Shown: one piece after another, positions 35,861 to 44,059 of the stretch
Layout: every line of letters starts with the position of its first letter
Position numbering within the stretch: the first letter of the stretch is position 1
Source of the DNA: Verrucomicrobiota bacterium
GTDB taxonomy: Bacteria; Verrucomicrobiota; Verrucomicrobiia; Chthoniobacterales; Terrimicrobiaceae
Direction of reading: 5' to 3'
Length of the DNA: 64,000 bases
NCBI GenBank assembly: GCA_026398275.1
Contig: JAPLTF010000027.1
Location: 16,686-80,685 of the forward strand
Program-made: the position numbers and the translations under genes
Notes under the pieces: generated by a model
The model's input: only the letters and a program-made list of their open reading frames with translations
Told to the model about the DNA's origin: nothing
Databases searched by the model: none

Positions 35861-38173
35861 TCAAATCCACCCGAGGCCGAAAAGCTGGACGGTGATTCCG
35901 CCGCGCGAGGGCTTGAGGGCTGCGGATTCGATGGCCGGCTCCTGAAGCGAGGCGGTGAGGCTGGCGGACTCGGCGGCAAAGTCGCTCTCGAGTTTGGCCC
36001 GCTCGGTCTGGAGGCTTTCGACAGATCCCTCCGCTTGCGCGACGTCCGCGCCTTCGCGCATCGCGCGGCTGGCCCCGCGTGCGGCGGTTCCCGCCTTGCT
36101 GATCGTCGAGGCGCTGAGCGCTTTGCGGCCGAAAAGGGCGCCGAGGATCGTGGTGCCCACGGAGATCGCGGTCTGCATGTTGGCGTTCCGCGCCTGATCC
36201 TTTTGTTTTTGCACGGTGACCTCGGCGCGGGCGATCCGGGCGTCGATCGCAGCGAGCTTCGGCGCGAATTTCGTCCGCAGGCCGGAGACTTTTTCATCGC
36301 GAAATTCCCGCTGGGCGAGCGAGGCGCGCGCGGTGAAGTCCGCCCGCGATTCGCCGGGCGTGGAGCTCAGCGAAAGCGCCGGGCATTTCAGCAGCTCGCA
36401 TTTCTGGTTGTCCGCCACCCAGCGCACAAAGTCCTTCTCCCAGGCCGGAAAGTTTTTTGCCACCGAGGCCGCAGCCGGCAGCTCAGCGAATGCCGCATCG
36501 GCAGGGGCTGCGGTGACGAAATCCCCGGGGCTCGCATCCGGGTTTTCAGCGCCCGCCCAATCCACGCCGCCCAATCCGGCCGGGAACTCTGCGGCGAGAA
36601 TAATATCGCGGATCTCCTCGACGCCGGATTTGGCATCGGCGAAGCGGACCTTGGCCGCGCCGACAAGCCTCGGGCGGAGCGTGCCGTCGGAGGGGAGGAA
36701 AAACTGTTTGATCCCGGGCGGCAGGGCGGGGAGGTTGCCTCCGGAGGGAGTGGCAGCCTGGGACACAGCGGGAGCCGCCTGCCTGCCGGCCATGAGGGTT
36801 TTGATCTGGTCGCGCGTGAGCGGCCCGCGGAGGTAGCTCATGACCCAGCGGGATTCGAAGACGACCGGCGCGTCTTCGTGGACGTTGTTCAGCAGGAATT
36901 TCCGGCTCCCGAGTCCGGCGAGCAGCTTTTCGAGTTCGGGCTTGGAAAGTTTTGACGAGCTGCCCATGAGCCCCTCGATCACGCGGGCCTTGTCGCGCTC
37001 GGTCTGCAGGCGTCCGATGAACCACGTGCCGGTATTTGCGAGCGCCTTGTAGTCGAGATCCACCGGGTTCTGCGTGGCGAGGACGACTCCGACGCCGAAT
37101 GCCCGCGCCTGCTTGAGGAGGGTCAGCATCGGAAGCTTGGACGGGGGGTTCGCGACCGGCGGCAGGTATCCGAAAATCTCGTCCATGTAGACGATGGCCC
37201 GCAGGCTTGTGGTCCCGCTCTGCCGGCGCATCCAGGAGACGACCTCGTTGAGGAGCAGCGAAACAAAAAACATCCGCTGCGCATCGTCGAGGTGCGCGAT
37301 CGAGAAGATCGCGTGTCGCGGGCGTCCGTCCTCGGTGCGGAGGAATTTTGCGATGTCGAGCTGCTCGCCCGTGTTCCAGGCCGCGAACCCGGGCGATGCC
37401 AGAAGCGTGTTCAGGGCGAGCACCATCGAAAACCGTTCCTTGGCCGGATAAAATGACTCGATGTCGAGAACCCCGATTTTTTCGAACGGCGGCTGCTGGA
37501 TCTTTGTGATGATCGCGCCGAGATCGAGGTCGTGGCCGGCCTTCCACTCGTGTGTGAAGATCGCTCCCAGGAATGCGCCCTCGCGGCTTTTTGCGGGGTC
37601 GGCCGTGATGCCGAGCAGCCCCAGCAACCCGGCGACAGCCGTCTGCACGCGCTCGCCGAGCGCCTCGTCATCCGGCTGGTCCGCGGGAGCGTGGAATGCG
37701 TCCACCAGATTCACCGGCAGGCCGGACGTGCTGCCCGGCGTGTAGATGGCGAAGTCGGCCTTCGCCTTCATGGCACGGATCCGCTCGCCATCCTGCCCCC
37801 AGGAGGCGAGGCCATCGGTCCAGATCTTCGCCTGCTGGGCCGCCCATTCTTCCGGGCCCACCCCCTTGCGCGCGGCATCGTCCTCCACGATCCACGGCCG
37901 GAAATCCTGCGGCTGCAGATCCGGGAACGTGAGCAGCAGGTTTCCGAGGTCGCCCTTCGGATCAATGATGATCGCCGGCACGCCATCCATCGCGGCCTCC
38001 TCGAGAAGCGCGAGGCAGAGCCCGGTTTTTCCGCTGCCGGTCATGCCGACGCAGACCGCGTGGGTGACCAGATCGCGTGAGTCGTAGAGGAGCGGTTCCT
38101 CGGGATCCCCTTCCACCGGCTTCCCGAGGTAGAACGCGCCGAGCTTTTCGAAGTCAGATGTAGCTGGAGGCAT
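35861..38173 (-). CDS. HerA-like (DUF87-type) P-loop ATPase with a coiled-coil tail
   Basis: A 770-residue soluble protein. A Walker A GMTGSGKTGL (~40-50) and a Walker B followed by DEIFGYLPPVANPP (~320) fit the HerA/VirB4-like RecA-type ATPase group. VLATQNPVDLDYKALANTGTWFIGRLQTERD matches the HerA sensor region. The C-terminal ~250 residues contain two coiled coils around a Gly/Ala-rich hydrophobic patch (VGTTILGALFG), which may touch membranes. Role unknown. The start is either 38173 (used) or 38182. The divergent neighbour starts 83 bases away. No NurA-like nuclease is next to it. Confidence 0.82.
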   Translation of the reverse strand: MPPATSDFEKLGAFYLGKPVEGDPEEPLLYDSRDLVTHAVCVGMTGSGKTGLCLALLEEAAMDGVPAIIIDPKGDLGNLLLTFPDLQPQDFRPWIVEDDAARKGVGPEEWAAQQAKIWTDGLASWGQDGERIRAMKAKADFAIYTPGSTSGLPVNLVDAFHAPADQPDDEALGERVQTAVAGLLGLLGITADPAKSREGAFLGAIFTHEWKAGHDLDLGAIITKIQQPPFEKIGVLDIESFYPAKERFSMVLALNTLLASPGFAAWNTGEQLDIAKFLRTEDGRPRHAIFSIAHLDDAQRMFFVSLLLNEVVSWMRRQSGTTSLRAIVYMDEIFGYLPPVANPPSKLPMLTLLKQARAFGVGVVLATQNPVDLDYKALANTGTWFIGRLQTERDKARVIEGLMGSSSKLSKPELEKLLAGLGSRKFLLNNVHEDAPVVFESRWVMSYLRGPLTRDQIKTLMAGRQAAPAVSQAATPSGGNLPALPPGIKQFFLPSDGTLRPRLVGAAKVRFADAKSGVEEIRDIILAAEFPAGLGGVDWAGAENPDASPGDFVTAAPADAAFAELPAAASVAKNFPAWEKDFVRWVADNQKCELLKCPALSLSSTPGESRADFTARASLAQREFRDEKVSGLRTKFAPKLAAIDARIARAEVTVQKQKDQARNANMQTAISVGTTILGALFGRKALSASTISKAGTAARGASRAMREGADVAQAEGSVESLQTERAKLESDFAAESASLTASLQEPAIESAALKPSRGGITVQLFGLGWI

Positions 38174-38255
38174 GGCCGGCATGCTTGCGAAATTTCCCGC
38201 CCTCTTCCAGCCGAATGTGCTTGAACTTCTCCCGGCAGTGCGAATCTTGATCCCC

Positions 38256-38957
38256 ATGTTGCGCTATCTTCTGCTGATTCTTCTGGCCGGGATTCTCACC
38301 GCCGGCGCCGCCGTCCAAAAGGAATACATCCTCGTCAGCGGCGGCCCGTCCCTGATCGAATGGGAAAAATACAAAGCCTCCCCGCACGACCGCTGGTGGG
38401 GGAACTTCATCCGGGCCGCCCGCGTTCGGATTGAGGAGATCCGGAAGAAGGAAGGCCCGGACGCGCTCATCACCTGGCTGGTCTACAAGCCCGGCTACGT
38501 CCGCCGCGCCGAGCGGCAGGACAAAACCGACCTCATCGGCAACATCCTGTCCGTCCGCGACAAATACCACGTCAACCTCGTCTGGATCACATCCGGCACC
38601 GACGTCATCAACTACCTGAATGCCGGCCGCCCGCGCTCGGAGGTGAAGATCGCCGACTTTGAATTCTACGGCCACTCGAACCGCGCGTGCTTCATGTTCG
38701 ACTACAGCAACGAGGTCGACAGCGGATCGAAGAGCTGGCTGCACGAGACCGAGCTCGCCCAGATCCACCGCGGGCTCTTCACCCGCGATGCCTTTGTCAA
38801 AAGCTGGAGCTGCCACACCGGCGAAAGCATGAGCAAATTCTGGAAGGCCGCCACCGGGAAGCGGATGATCGGAGCCATCGGCAAAACCGACTACGCGAAC
38901 GGCCACGAGCGCAACTGGACCCCCGCCCTCAGCGAGGGCGCCCGCTGGGGCGGGTAA
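38256..38957 (+). CDS. Secreted protein with a His/Cys dyad-like pattern (function unknown)
   Basis: A 233-residue protein. The signal peptide (MLRYLLLILLAGILTAGAA) defines the start at 38256. The mature part has alternating hydrophobic strands, and two motifs stand out: a hydrophobic strand before FEFYGHSN and another before SWSCHTGESMSKFW. That spacing is reminiscent of the His and Cys dyad in clan-CD cysteine peptidases (caspase/gingipain-like). It could also be a coincidence. It may share a control region with the HerA-like gene, from which it diverges. Confidence 0.6.
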   Translation: MLRYLLLILLAGILTAGAAVQKEYILVSGGPSLIEWEKYKASPHDRWWGNFIRAARVRIEEIRKKEGPDALITWLVYKPGYVRRAERQDKTDLIGNILSVRDKYHVNLVWITSGTDVINYLNAGRPRSEVKIADFEFYGHSNRACFMFDYSNEVDSGSKSWLHETELAQIHRGLFTRDAFVKSWSCHTGESMSKFWKAATGKRMIGAIGKTDYANGHERNWTPALSEGARWGG

Positions 38958-39053
38958 ACCGGAAGGCGGCTTTGATATTCTGTTTCCGTTTTTTTACGGA
39001 AATGATGTTGCTTGAGCAGTGGGTCTGCGTTGCATCGCCGGAAAAGATTGCCC

Positions 39054-39230
39054 GTGAAAAGCCCTGGCATTTTCGGAAGTTTCGCATTGGCCGGACTCCT
39101 CATCACCGCCAGCGCTCTTGCGTCCGACTACCTCCCGCTGGAGCTTGGTGGCAGCAACGCAGGATCCACCCTTAATCTCACGAAGGGTCGTCACTTCATT
39201 CGGCTGATCGCATTCCGGAACTCCGGGTAA
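39054..39230 (+). pseudogene. N-terminal fragment of a secreted protein
   Basis: From a GTG at 39054 the frame gives a good signal peptide (VKSPGIFGSFALAGLLITASALAS) followed by DYLPLELGGSNAG. In many secreted proteins the motif DYLPLELG(N) opens a longer beta-rich domain. Here only ~20 residues follow before the frame loses character and overlaps the 3' end of the opposite-strand lipoprotein gene. It is most likely a truncated gene. Confidence 0.4.
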
Positions 39231-40651
39231 ACGAGAGGATTGGTGTTCGGATAGCCATCCGCAGATCTGCCGAGCAGGGTGGCATTAAATACCCCGTTCA
39301 GAACCCAAGGGGTGGCGGTGGGCACCAATTGATTATCCGACCACGGATATCGTGGGGCTTCTTCGATGCCGTAGGTCACCGCCAAAACCCCTTCGGCTTC
39401 GAAGGCGTTGATCATCTCGCGAAACCAATTCCGAGGATACCACGATTGCGCGAGAAAGTAGCTGAGGAATTGGCTTTGTTGGACGGGTGTGCCTGTCGCA
39501 GCCTGGGCGGTGGTGTTGTTGAGGAATTGCCAGAGCGGCGGCAGCGTCGAGCCCAACGGGACCGGGTTGTTCATGTTGGCCTCAAAAAGCCGGATGATGG
39601 AAAACTCCGTCGAGATGATTTGAAGCGGCAGAGCCCCCAAAGGCCGGAACTTTGTCTGGTCCTTGACATACTGGATATCGCTGCGGACTTCGGTGGTCGC
39701 GGCGACATGCTCGTGGAGGTCGATTCCGGCGACGCTCACGTTGTCCCGGGCCACCTCCAGAACAGCGGGGAGGATGACGTTGGCGGACGGAGGAGGATTG
39801 ATGGGAGAGTTCAGCGCCCCGACGAAGATCTGAAAATCCCAGGTGTTTTGCACCCCGGCGACGGTTTTCGTGTTTTCTGCGGCCTTCAGGTCCACGAGCT
39901 GCTGGATCAGGGAGTTCAGATACAGCTTATACTTCCGCGCGGTGTCGGGGTCGCTGTTCGGCTGGATCTCGAACATCGGCTCGTTTCCTGTGACCAGGAT
40001 ATCAATCTCGTTCCCGCGATTGTTCGTGATCAGAAGATTTTCGATGGCCGTCACCATTTGATCGGCTTCCGCGAGGCCCGCAGGGGTCGAGACATCGGGG
40101 AACTGCCCCGCCGGAACGGTTGCCCCTTTGGGATACGGATAGGAAAAATCGTGCTTGAGGCTGAGGATGATTTTGACCGGGGCTCCCCCGGCGATCACGG
40201 TCTTCGTATTGATGAGCTGGTCGAGAGCGGCGACGGCGAGCGCGTCGGCATCGCTGCTCACATTCGACGGCTCCTGGATGATGTTCCCCTCGACAACGCC
40301 GGTGATCGGATAGAGGGGCTGGCTCGGAGGAGGCTGGAGAATTGGCGCTCCAAAGACCCAAAAGTTTCTCGAGAGGTTCACGTAGGCGCGCACCCACCGC
40401 GCGCCGGATTTTGCGACGACCGAGTTGTTGATATTCGCAATCTGCTCGTTGTAGCCGGCCCCGAGTTCGAGGTTCAATTTCGGACCAATCGGTCCGGGGG
40501 AGCCCTGCGCGGCGGCTGCCGGGGAGTCATTCTGCGAATGCTTGGGTTGGTGCTTGGATGCCTTCTTTTTTCCGTCCTCGTTGCAGCCGGAGAGAATCCC
40601 AACGGCCAGGATGCAAACAAGGACAAAAATAGAACCGGTTGAGCGTTTCAT
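39191..40651 (-). CDS. Lipoprotein with a glycosidase-like (TIM-barrel) layout
   Basis: A 486-residue protein. The lipobox LSGCNED follows a hydrophobic segment, then a Lys/Ser/Ala-rich linker. The rest alternates strands and helices. ILVTGNEPMFEI carries the NEP-type motif of clan GH-A acid/base glutamates, and IISTEFSI carries a Glu at the expected nucleophile position about 140 residues later. A glycoside-hydrolase fold is therefore plausible, though no specific family was recognised. It is surface-exposed or periplasmic. Confidence 0.7.
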   Translation of the reverse strand: MKRSTGSIFVLVCILAVGILSGCNEDGKKKASKHQPKHSQNDSPAAAAQGSPGPIGPKLNLELGAGYNEQIANINNSVVAKSGARWVRAYVNLSRNFWVFGAPILQPPPSQPLYPITGVVEGNIIQEPSNVSSDADALAVAALDQLINTKTVIAGGAPVKIILSLKHDFSYPYPKGATVPAGQFPDVSTPAGLAEADQMVTAIENLLITNNRGNEIDILVTGNEPMFEIQPNSDPDTARKYKLYLNSLIQQLVDLKAAENTKTVAGVQNTWDFQIFVGALNSPINPPPSANVILPAVLEVARDNVSVAGIDLHEHVAATTEVRSDIQYVKDQTKFRPLGALPLQIISTEFSIIRLFEANMNNPVPLGSTLPPLWQFLNNTTAQAATGTPVQQSQFLSYFLAQSWYPRNWFREMINAFEAEGVLAVTYGIEEAPRYPWSDNQLVPTATPWVLNGVFNATLLGRSADGYPNTNPLVYPEFRNAISRMK

Positions 40652-40816
40652 AAATTCACGGAAGATTCTCCCCGCAGGCTCGCTGTCCCAATATCTTGAC
40701 GCAAGTCAAAAGCACAGGGGCCATGGGATGGGACGAGCAGCCCGCATTTTGATGCGCCCGACCGCTTTTTGCGTTGCGCACTTGCCCGCGCCGCGTGGGG
40801 TGTCAGATTGCCTGCT

Positions 40817-41137
40817 GTGACCGCACGTTCCATCCTGGTTTTACTGCCTGCATTCGCACTGCGATGTCCGGCCGCCGCCGAGGAGGTCAAATCCCTCGCC
40901 GGCTGCCAGCTTGTCCCCGCCGAGTGGTCGGACGGCGACAGCTTCCGCGTCCGGCTTCCGGATGGGACCGGGCAACCGGTCCGGATCTACGGGACCGATT
41001 TCATGGAGTGGCACGTCAATTCCGAAAGCGACCTCCTCCGCGTCAAGGGCATCAGTCCGAAAGCTCTCCAGGCGATGACTTCGAGTCTCCGCTTTACAAA
41101 GGCGCCCGCCAGCGGCGACTCTCGCGCAGCCAAATGA
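40817..41137 (+). pseudogene. Truncated secreted SNase-like (thermonuclease) protein
   Basis: From a GTG at 40817 there is a signal peptide (VTARSILVLLPAFALRCPAAAE) and then the start of a staphylococcal-nuclease fold: WSDGDSFRVRLPDG and VRIYGTDFMEWH (the usual DGDT and RLxGID-PE positions). After ~residue 85 the expected catalytic core is lost, and the frame ends at 41137. A frameshift or deletion near 41060 is likely. The stop overlaps the start of the rhomboid-like gene by four bases. Confidence 0.6.
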
Positions 41138-41904
41138 TTGAACGCCTCGAACGATCCCTCTCCCGCTTCGCGATCCCCGGCCTGATCCGCTACGTCGTCG
41201 CGCTCAACGCGCTCGTCTTCATCCTCATCACGTTCGATCCGAACTTCGCGCAGTTCCTCGTGCTCGACCGCGCGGCCATCCTGCACGGCGAGGTCTGGCG
41301 TCTCGTGAGCTGGATCTTCATCCCGACGACGCCGAGCTTTTTCTGGATCATCTTCTACCTGATGTTCACGTGGTGGCTCGGCGATCTTCTCGAGGGAAGC
41401 TGGGGGACGTTCCGGATGAACGCCTACTATATCCTCGGCATGGTCCTCTGCATCGGGTCGGCCCTGATATTCGGCGCCTCGGAGGGAAATCTTTTTTTGA
41501 ATCTTTCGCTCTTCCTCGCGGTGGCGACGCTTGCCCCGGATCTGGAGATCCTGCTGTTTCTGATCCTTCCGGTGAAGATCAAATGGGTCGCGCTGTTCAG
41601 CCTCATCTTTCCGGTGTTCGTTCTGATCTTCCAGCCGCTCGCTGAGAAGATGGTCGTCGTCATGTGCCTCGGCAACTACGTGATCTTTTTTGCCCCGGCG
41701 TATTTCAAGGGAACGCTGGCTTCCCACAAAACCCGTGAGCGCCGCCAGCGGTTCGAGGCGGCAAAGCTCCCTGCCGATGCCGCGCTGCACGCGTGTGCGG
41801 TCTGCCGGGCCACCGAGCGCACGCATCCGGACCTGGAGTTTCGCGTTTCCTCGGACGGAAACGAATATTGCACCGAGCACCTGCCGATCCGGCGGACTGC
41901 ATGA
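41134..41904 (+). CDS. Rhomboid-like membrane protein lacking the catalytic dyad, with a Cys-rich tail
   Basis: A 256-residue protein with five to six membrane helices. The order (RYVVALNALVFILI, a long loop with GEVWRLVSWIF, WWLGDLLEGSWGTFRMN) matches the rhomboid/DER1-like fold. The protease motif GxSG and the catalytic His are absent, so it is a pseudoprotease or unrelated rhomboid-fold protein. A cytoplasmic tail holds CAVC and a later Cys-x-x-His (EYCTEHL), a possible zinc-binding site. The gene start overlaps the truncated SNase-like gene. Confidence 0.75.
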   Translation: MIERLERSLSRFAIPGLIRYVVALNALVFILITFDPNFAQFLVLDRAAILHGEVWRLVSWIFIPTTPSFFWIIFYLMFTWWLGDLLEGSWGTFRMNAYYILGMVLCIGSALIFGASEGNLFLNLSLFLAVATLAPDLEILLFLILPVKIKWVALFSLIFPVFVLIFQPLAEKMVVVMCLGNYVIFFAPAYFKGTLASHKTRERRQRFEAAKLPADAALHACAVCRATERTHPDLEFRVSSDGNEYCTEHLPIRRTA

Positions 41905-41913
41905 CCACCCCGC

Positions 41914-42552
41914 CTACGTCCCCGGCAGGGTCTTCAGGCGTTCATCCAGGTGGTCGCGGTCGGCCATTGCCCGGAGCAGCGGCCCATGCTCGCCAAATTC
42001 CACGACCGAAACCGATCCCACCGGGCAGGCCAGGCGGTAGCGGAAGCGGCCGACATCGATTCCGAGAAGCGAGCACAGCAGGATCCGGATTGTCGCCTTG
42101 TGCGAAACGATGAGCACATTCCCCTCGTCGTAGACCTGCTGGATTTCCTCGACGACCTGCAGCGAGCGATGGGCGATGGCAACAGCCGGCTCGCCATCCG
42201 TCGGCGGATACCAGGCCGGATCGGCCGTCCAGCGAAGGTAGTCGTCATGAAACTCCGCCTGCACCTCCTCGACCGTCTTCCCCTCCCACTGGCCGTAGCC
42301 GATCTCCTTCAATCCATCCCGGACCTGCGGCGAAAGGCCCGTCGCGCTGCAGATCGGATGCGCGGTCTCGAGCGTCCGCTTGAGCGGGCTGGTAAAAATG
42401 GCCTGCCATGGCTTCGAGGCGTAGGCCCTGGCGAAATCCTCCGCCATCTGCCTCCCGTCCCCGGTGAGGTCCGGGTTGAGCGCCGCCCCGCAAAACGCGT
42501 TCGCCTTGCTGAAGGATGTCTGCCCGTGCCGGAGGAGATGAAGTGTCAGCAT
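41914..42552 (-). CDS. Histidine-phosphatase superfamily (phosphoglycerate-mutase-like) protein
   Basis: A 212-residue cytoplasmic protein with the RHG motif LLRHGQTSFS, which carries the phospho-His, the DGLKEIGYGQWEGKT acid motif and the second catalytic His in VLIVSHKATIRILL. It belongs to the 2H-phosphatase/PGAM clan; cobalamin-linked, sugar-phosphate or other phosphatase roles cannot be told apart from sequence. The start at 42552 (MLTLHLLRHG) is the conserved beginning. The long upstream extension in the same frame lies in the REP region. Confidence 0.88.
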   Translation of the reverse strand: MLTLHLLRHGQTSFSKANAFCGAALNPDLTGDGRQMAEDFARAYASKPWQAIFTSPLKRTLETAHPICSATGLSPQVRDGLKEIGYGQWEGKTVEEVQAEFHDDYLRWTADPAWYPPTDGEPAVAIAHRSLQVVEEIQQVYDEGNVLIVSHKATIRILLCSLLGIDVGRFRYRLACPVGSVSVVEFGEHGPLLRAMADRDHLDERLKTLPGT

Positions 42553-42664
42553 GCGGGCGGTATAACTCCGGGGCGATACGTTGGCCACCGCTAATTCCGT
42601 CGAGGCATGACGCCGGGCGTGATTCAAATGTGGGTGAGGCTGGCGCGTCATGCTGGTAAAGGAG

Positions 42665-42726
42665 CATGGGCGTCTCGCCCGTGTGTGGCTCCGCTGCTCA
42701 GTCTCCAAACAGGCGGGACGCCTGTT
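42665..42726. repeat. Pair of REP-like hairpins (BIME-like)
   Basis: Hairpin one (42665-42683) is CATGGGCG/CGCCCGTG with loop TCT. Hairpin two (42708-42726) is AACAGGCG/CGCCTGTT with loop GGA. Stems and loops match the leuS-flanking REPs (CACGGGCG) and the RND insertion (GCAGGCG). The pair lies in the 270-base gap between the phosphatase and the sigma-like gene, which otherwise looks empty. Confidence 0.75.
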
Positions 42727-42823
42727 CTCCCTTGTTCACCCGCATTTGATCACACCCCGCTGGAAGGCGCCTGCATTCGCCGCTTGAGGCTGGGGCCGAC
42801 AACCGGTATAGCCATTCGAGCCA

Positions 42824-43237
42824 ATGAGTCAGTTTCCCAAAGAATGGTCGTTCCTTCCCGCGGCGTGGAAGTTTGCGCTGGTCCTCACGGGGCGGGAGGC
42901 GGCCGCAACCTCGCTCGTGTCTGCTGCGCTCGGTGCCGTCGCAAAGCGGTCGGACCTGCACGAAGCGGAGAGGACGAAGCGCGTGCTCTTCTCGATCCTT
43001 TGCCGCGAGGGGGCCAAGGCCACCCCGGTCGCCGGGCCTGAGACCGCCGCCGAACATGCCACATTTATTTTGCACCAATTGCCCGAGCCAGGCCGCCAGG
43101 CGATCACCCTCCTCTGCCTCGGACTGTTTTCTGGAGAGCAGCTTGCGGGGCTGCTTGGAAAGTCCGGGCCCGAACTCGCCCGCTGCCTCGGCGAAGCGCG
43201 CGAGCGCCTGCACCCGCACCTCGCACCAAATTCATGA
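42824..43237 (+). CDS. Small sigma-factor-like protein
   Basis: A 137-residue protein. Its C-terminal half (HQLPEPGRQAITLLCLGLFSGEQLAGLLGKSGPELARCLGEARERL) follows the sigma region 4 / LuxR-like helix-turn-helix pattern. The N-terminal half is a shorter and degenerate region-2-like helix bundle. It is coupled by a four-base overlap to a membrane-protein gene, the arrangement of ECF sigma and anti-sigma pairs. Confidence in the sigma role is moderate because region 2 is weak. Confidence 0.55.
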   Translation: MSQFPKEWSFLPAAWKFALVLTGREAAATSLVSAALGAVAKRSDLHEAERTKRVLFSILCREGAKATPVAGPETAAEHATFILHQLPEPGRQAITLLCLGLFSGEQLAGLLGKSGPELARCLGEARERLHPHLAPNS

Positions 43238-43983
43238 GCCCGAAATCCGCCCGCCAATTTCTGGCCATCCAGCCTCCCGACCCTGCGGACGCCCGCGAGA
43301 TCTCCCGCGCTCTCGGGACGCTCGCAAAATCCCCTGTTCTCCAGGCGGAATATGAGGCGCAGGTCGCCCAGGACAGGGCCGCCGGGGCCATCCTCGCGGA
43401 TGTGGGGGTTCCGTCCGGGGTCGCAGCCTCGCTGGGGGAGCAGGTCGCGGACATCTCCGCCGCGCGAAGCAAGAGGCGGTTCAATCCGCGCGATCCGGCG
43501 ATGCTGGCCGTCGCCATCGGATTTCTCCTGCTTGTCGCCGTGCTCGCCTGGCATTTTCTCGGTCGCGTCGGCGTCTTCCCAGAGGAAGCCCTGACCATTG
43601 CTGCCGAGGGGGCCAAGCTTCGCTCCGAGCAGTTCGAGGTGGTCGAGGACAAGGCCGGGGACCTCGAGGATTGGTTCGTGCTCAAAGGATTCGACCGGTT
43701 CCATGTTCCCGCAAAATTCGCAAACTACCAGGCGGCGGGGGCCAGGATTTTCAAGATCGAGAACCGGCCGGTTGCCGTGCTCGCAATCCCCGAAAATTAC
43801 ATGTTCTTTCTGATTTTCGATCCCGCCCCGCTCGGGATCGAGATCCGTCCGGAGGGATCCTGGCAGTTCACGGAATTCGATTACAAATACGCCGCTGCCA
43901 TCCGCGAGGAAAAAGGCATGTGCTTCATGGTTGTGATCAAAGGCCCCGTCAAGGATCTCATCCGCCTGGTCGGCAAGCCCTGA
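43234..43983 (+). CDS. Single-pass membrane protein partner of the sigma-like protein (anti-sigma candidate)
   Basis: A 249-residue protein. It has an Ala/Glu-rich cytoplasmic region of ~85 residues, one membrane helix (~90-112, PAMLAVAIGFLLLVAVLAWHFLG), and a periplasmic domain of ~135 residues with repeated strands (AVLAIPENYMFFLIFDP). The topology and gene order (directly after a sigma-like gene, ATGA overlap) fit a membrane anti-sigma factor, but no ZAS-type His-Cys motif is visible. It may be another type of signalling partner. Confidence 0.6.
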   Translation: MSPKSARQFLAIQPPDPADAREISRALGTLAKSPVLQAEYEAQVAQDRAAGAILADVGVPSGVAASLGEQVADISAARSKRRFNPRDPAMLAVAIGFLLLVAVLAWHFLGRVGVFPEEALTIAAEGAKLRSEQFEVVEDKAGDLEDWFVLKGFDRFHVPAKFANYQAAGARIFKIENRPVAVLAIPENYMFFLIFDPAPLGIEIRPEGSWQFTEFDYKYAAAIREEKGMCFMVVIKGPVKDLIRLVGKP

Positions 43984-44059
43984 ATTCTCCTCCGGGTTTG
44001 GTGGGCGGGGCTGTCGCAGGGGTTGCATGCGCGGGCGGGGTCTGGCTAGGATGCGGCGC

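Noticed and set aside
37194..37932. Several overlapping plus-strand frames across the HerA-like gene
   Set aside because: They are antisense shadows of a protein with clear Walker motifs.
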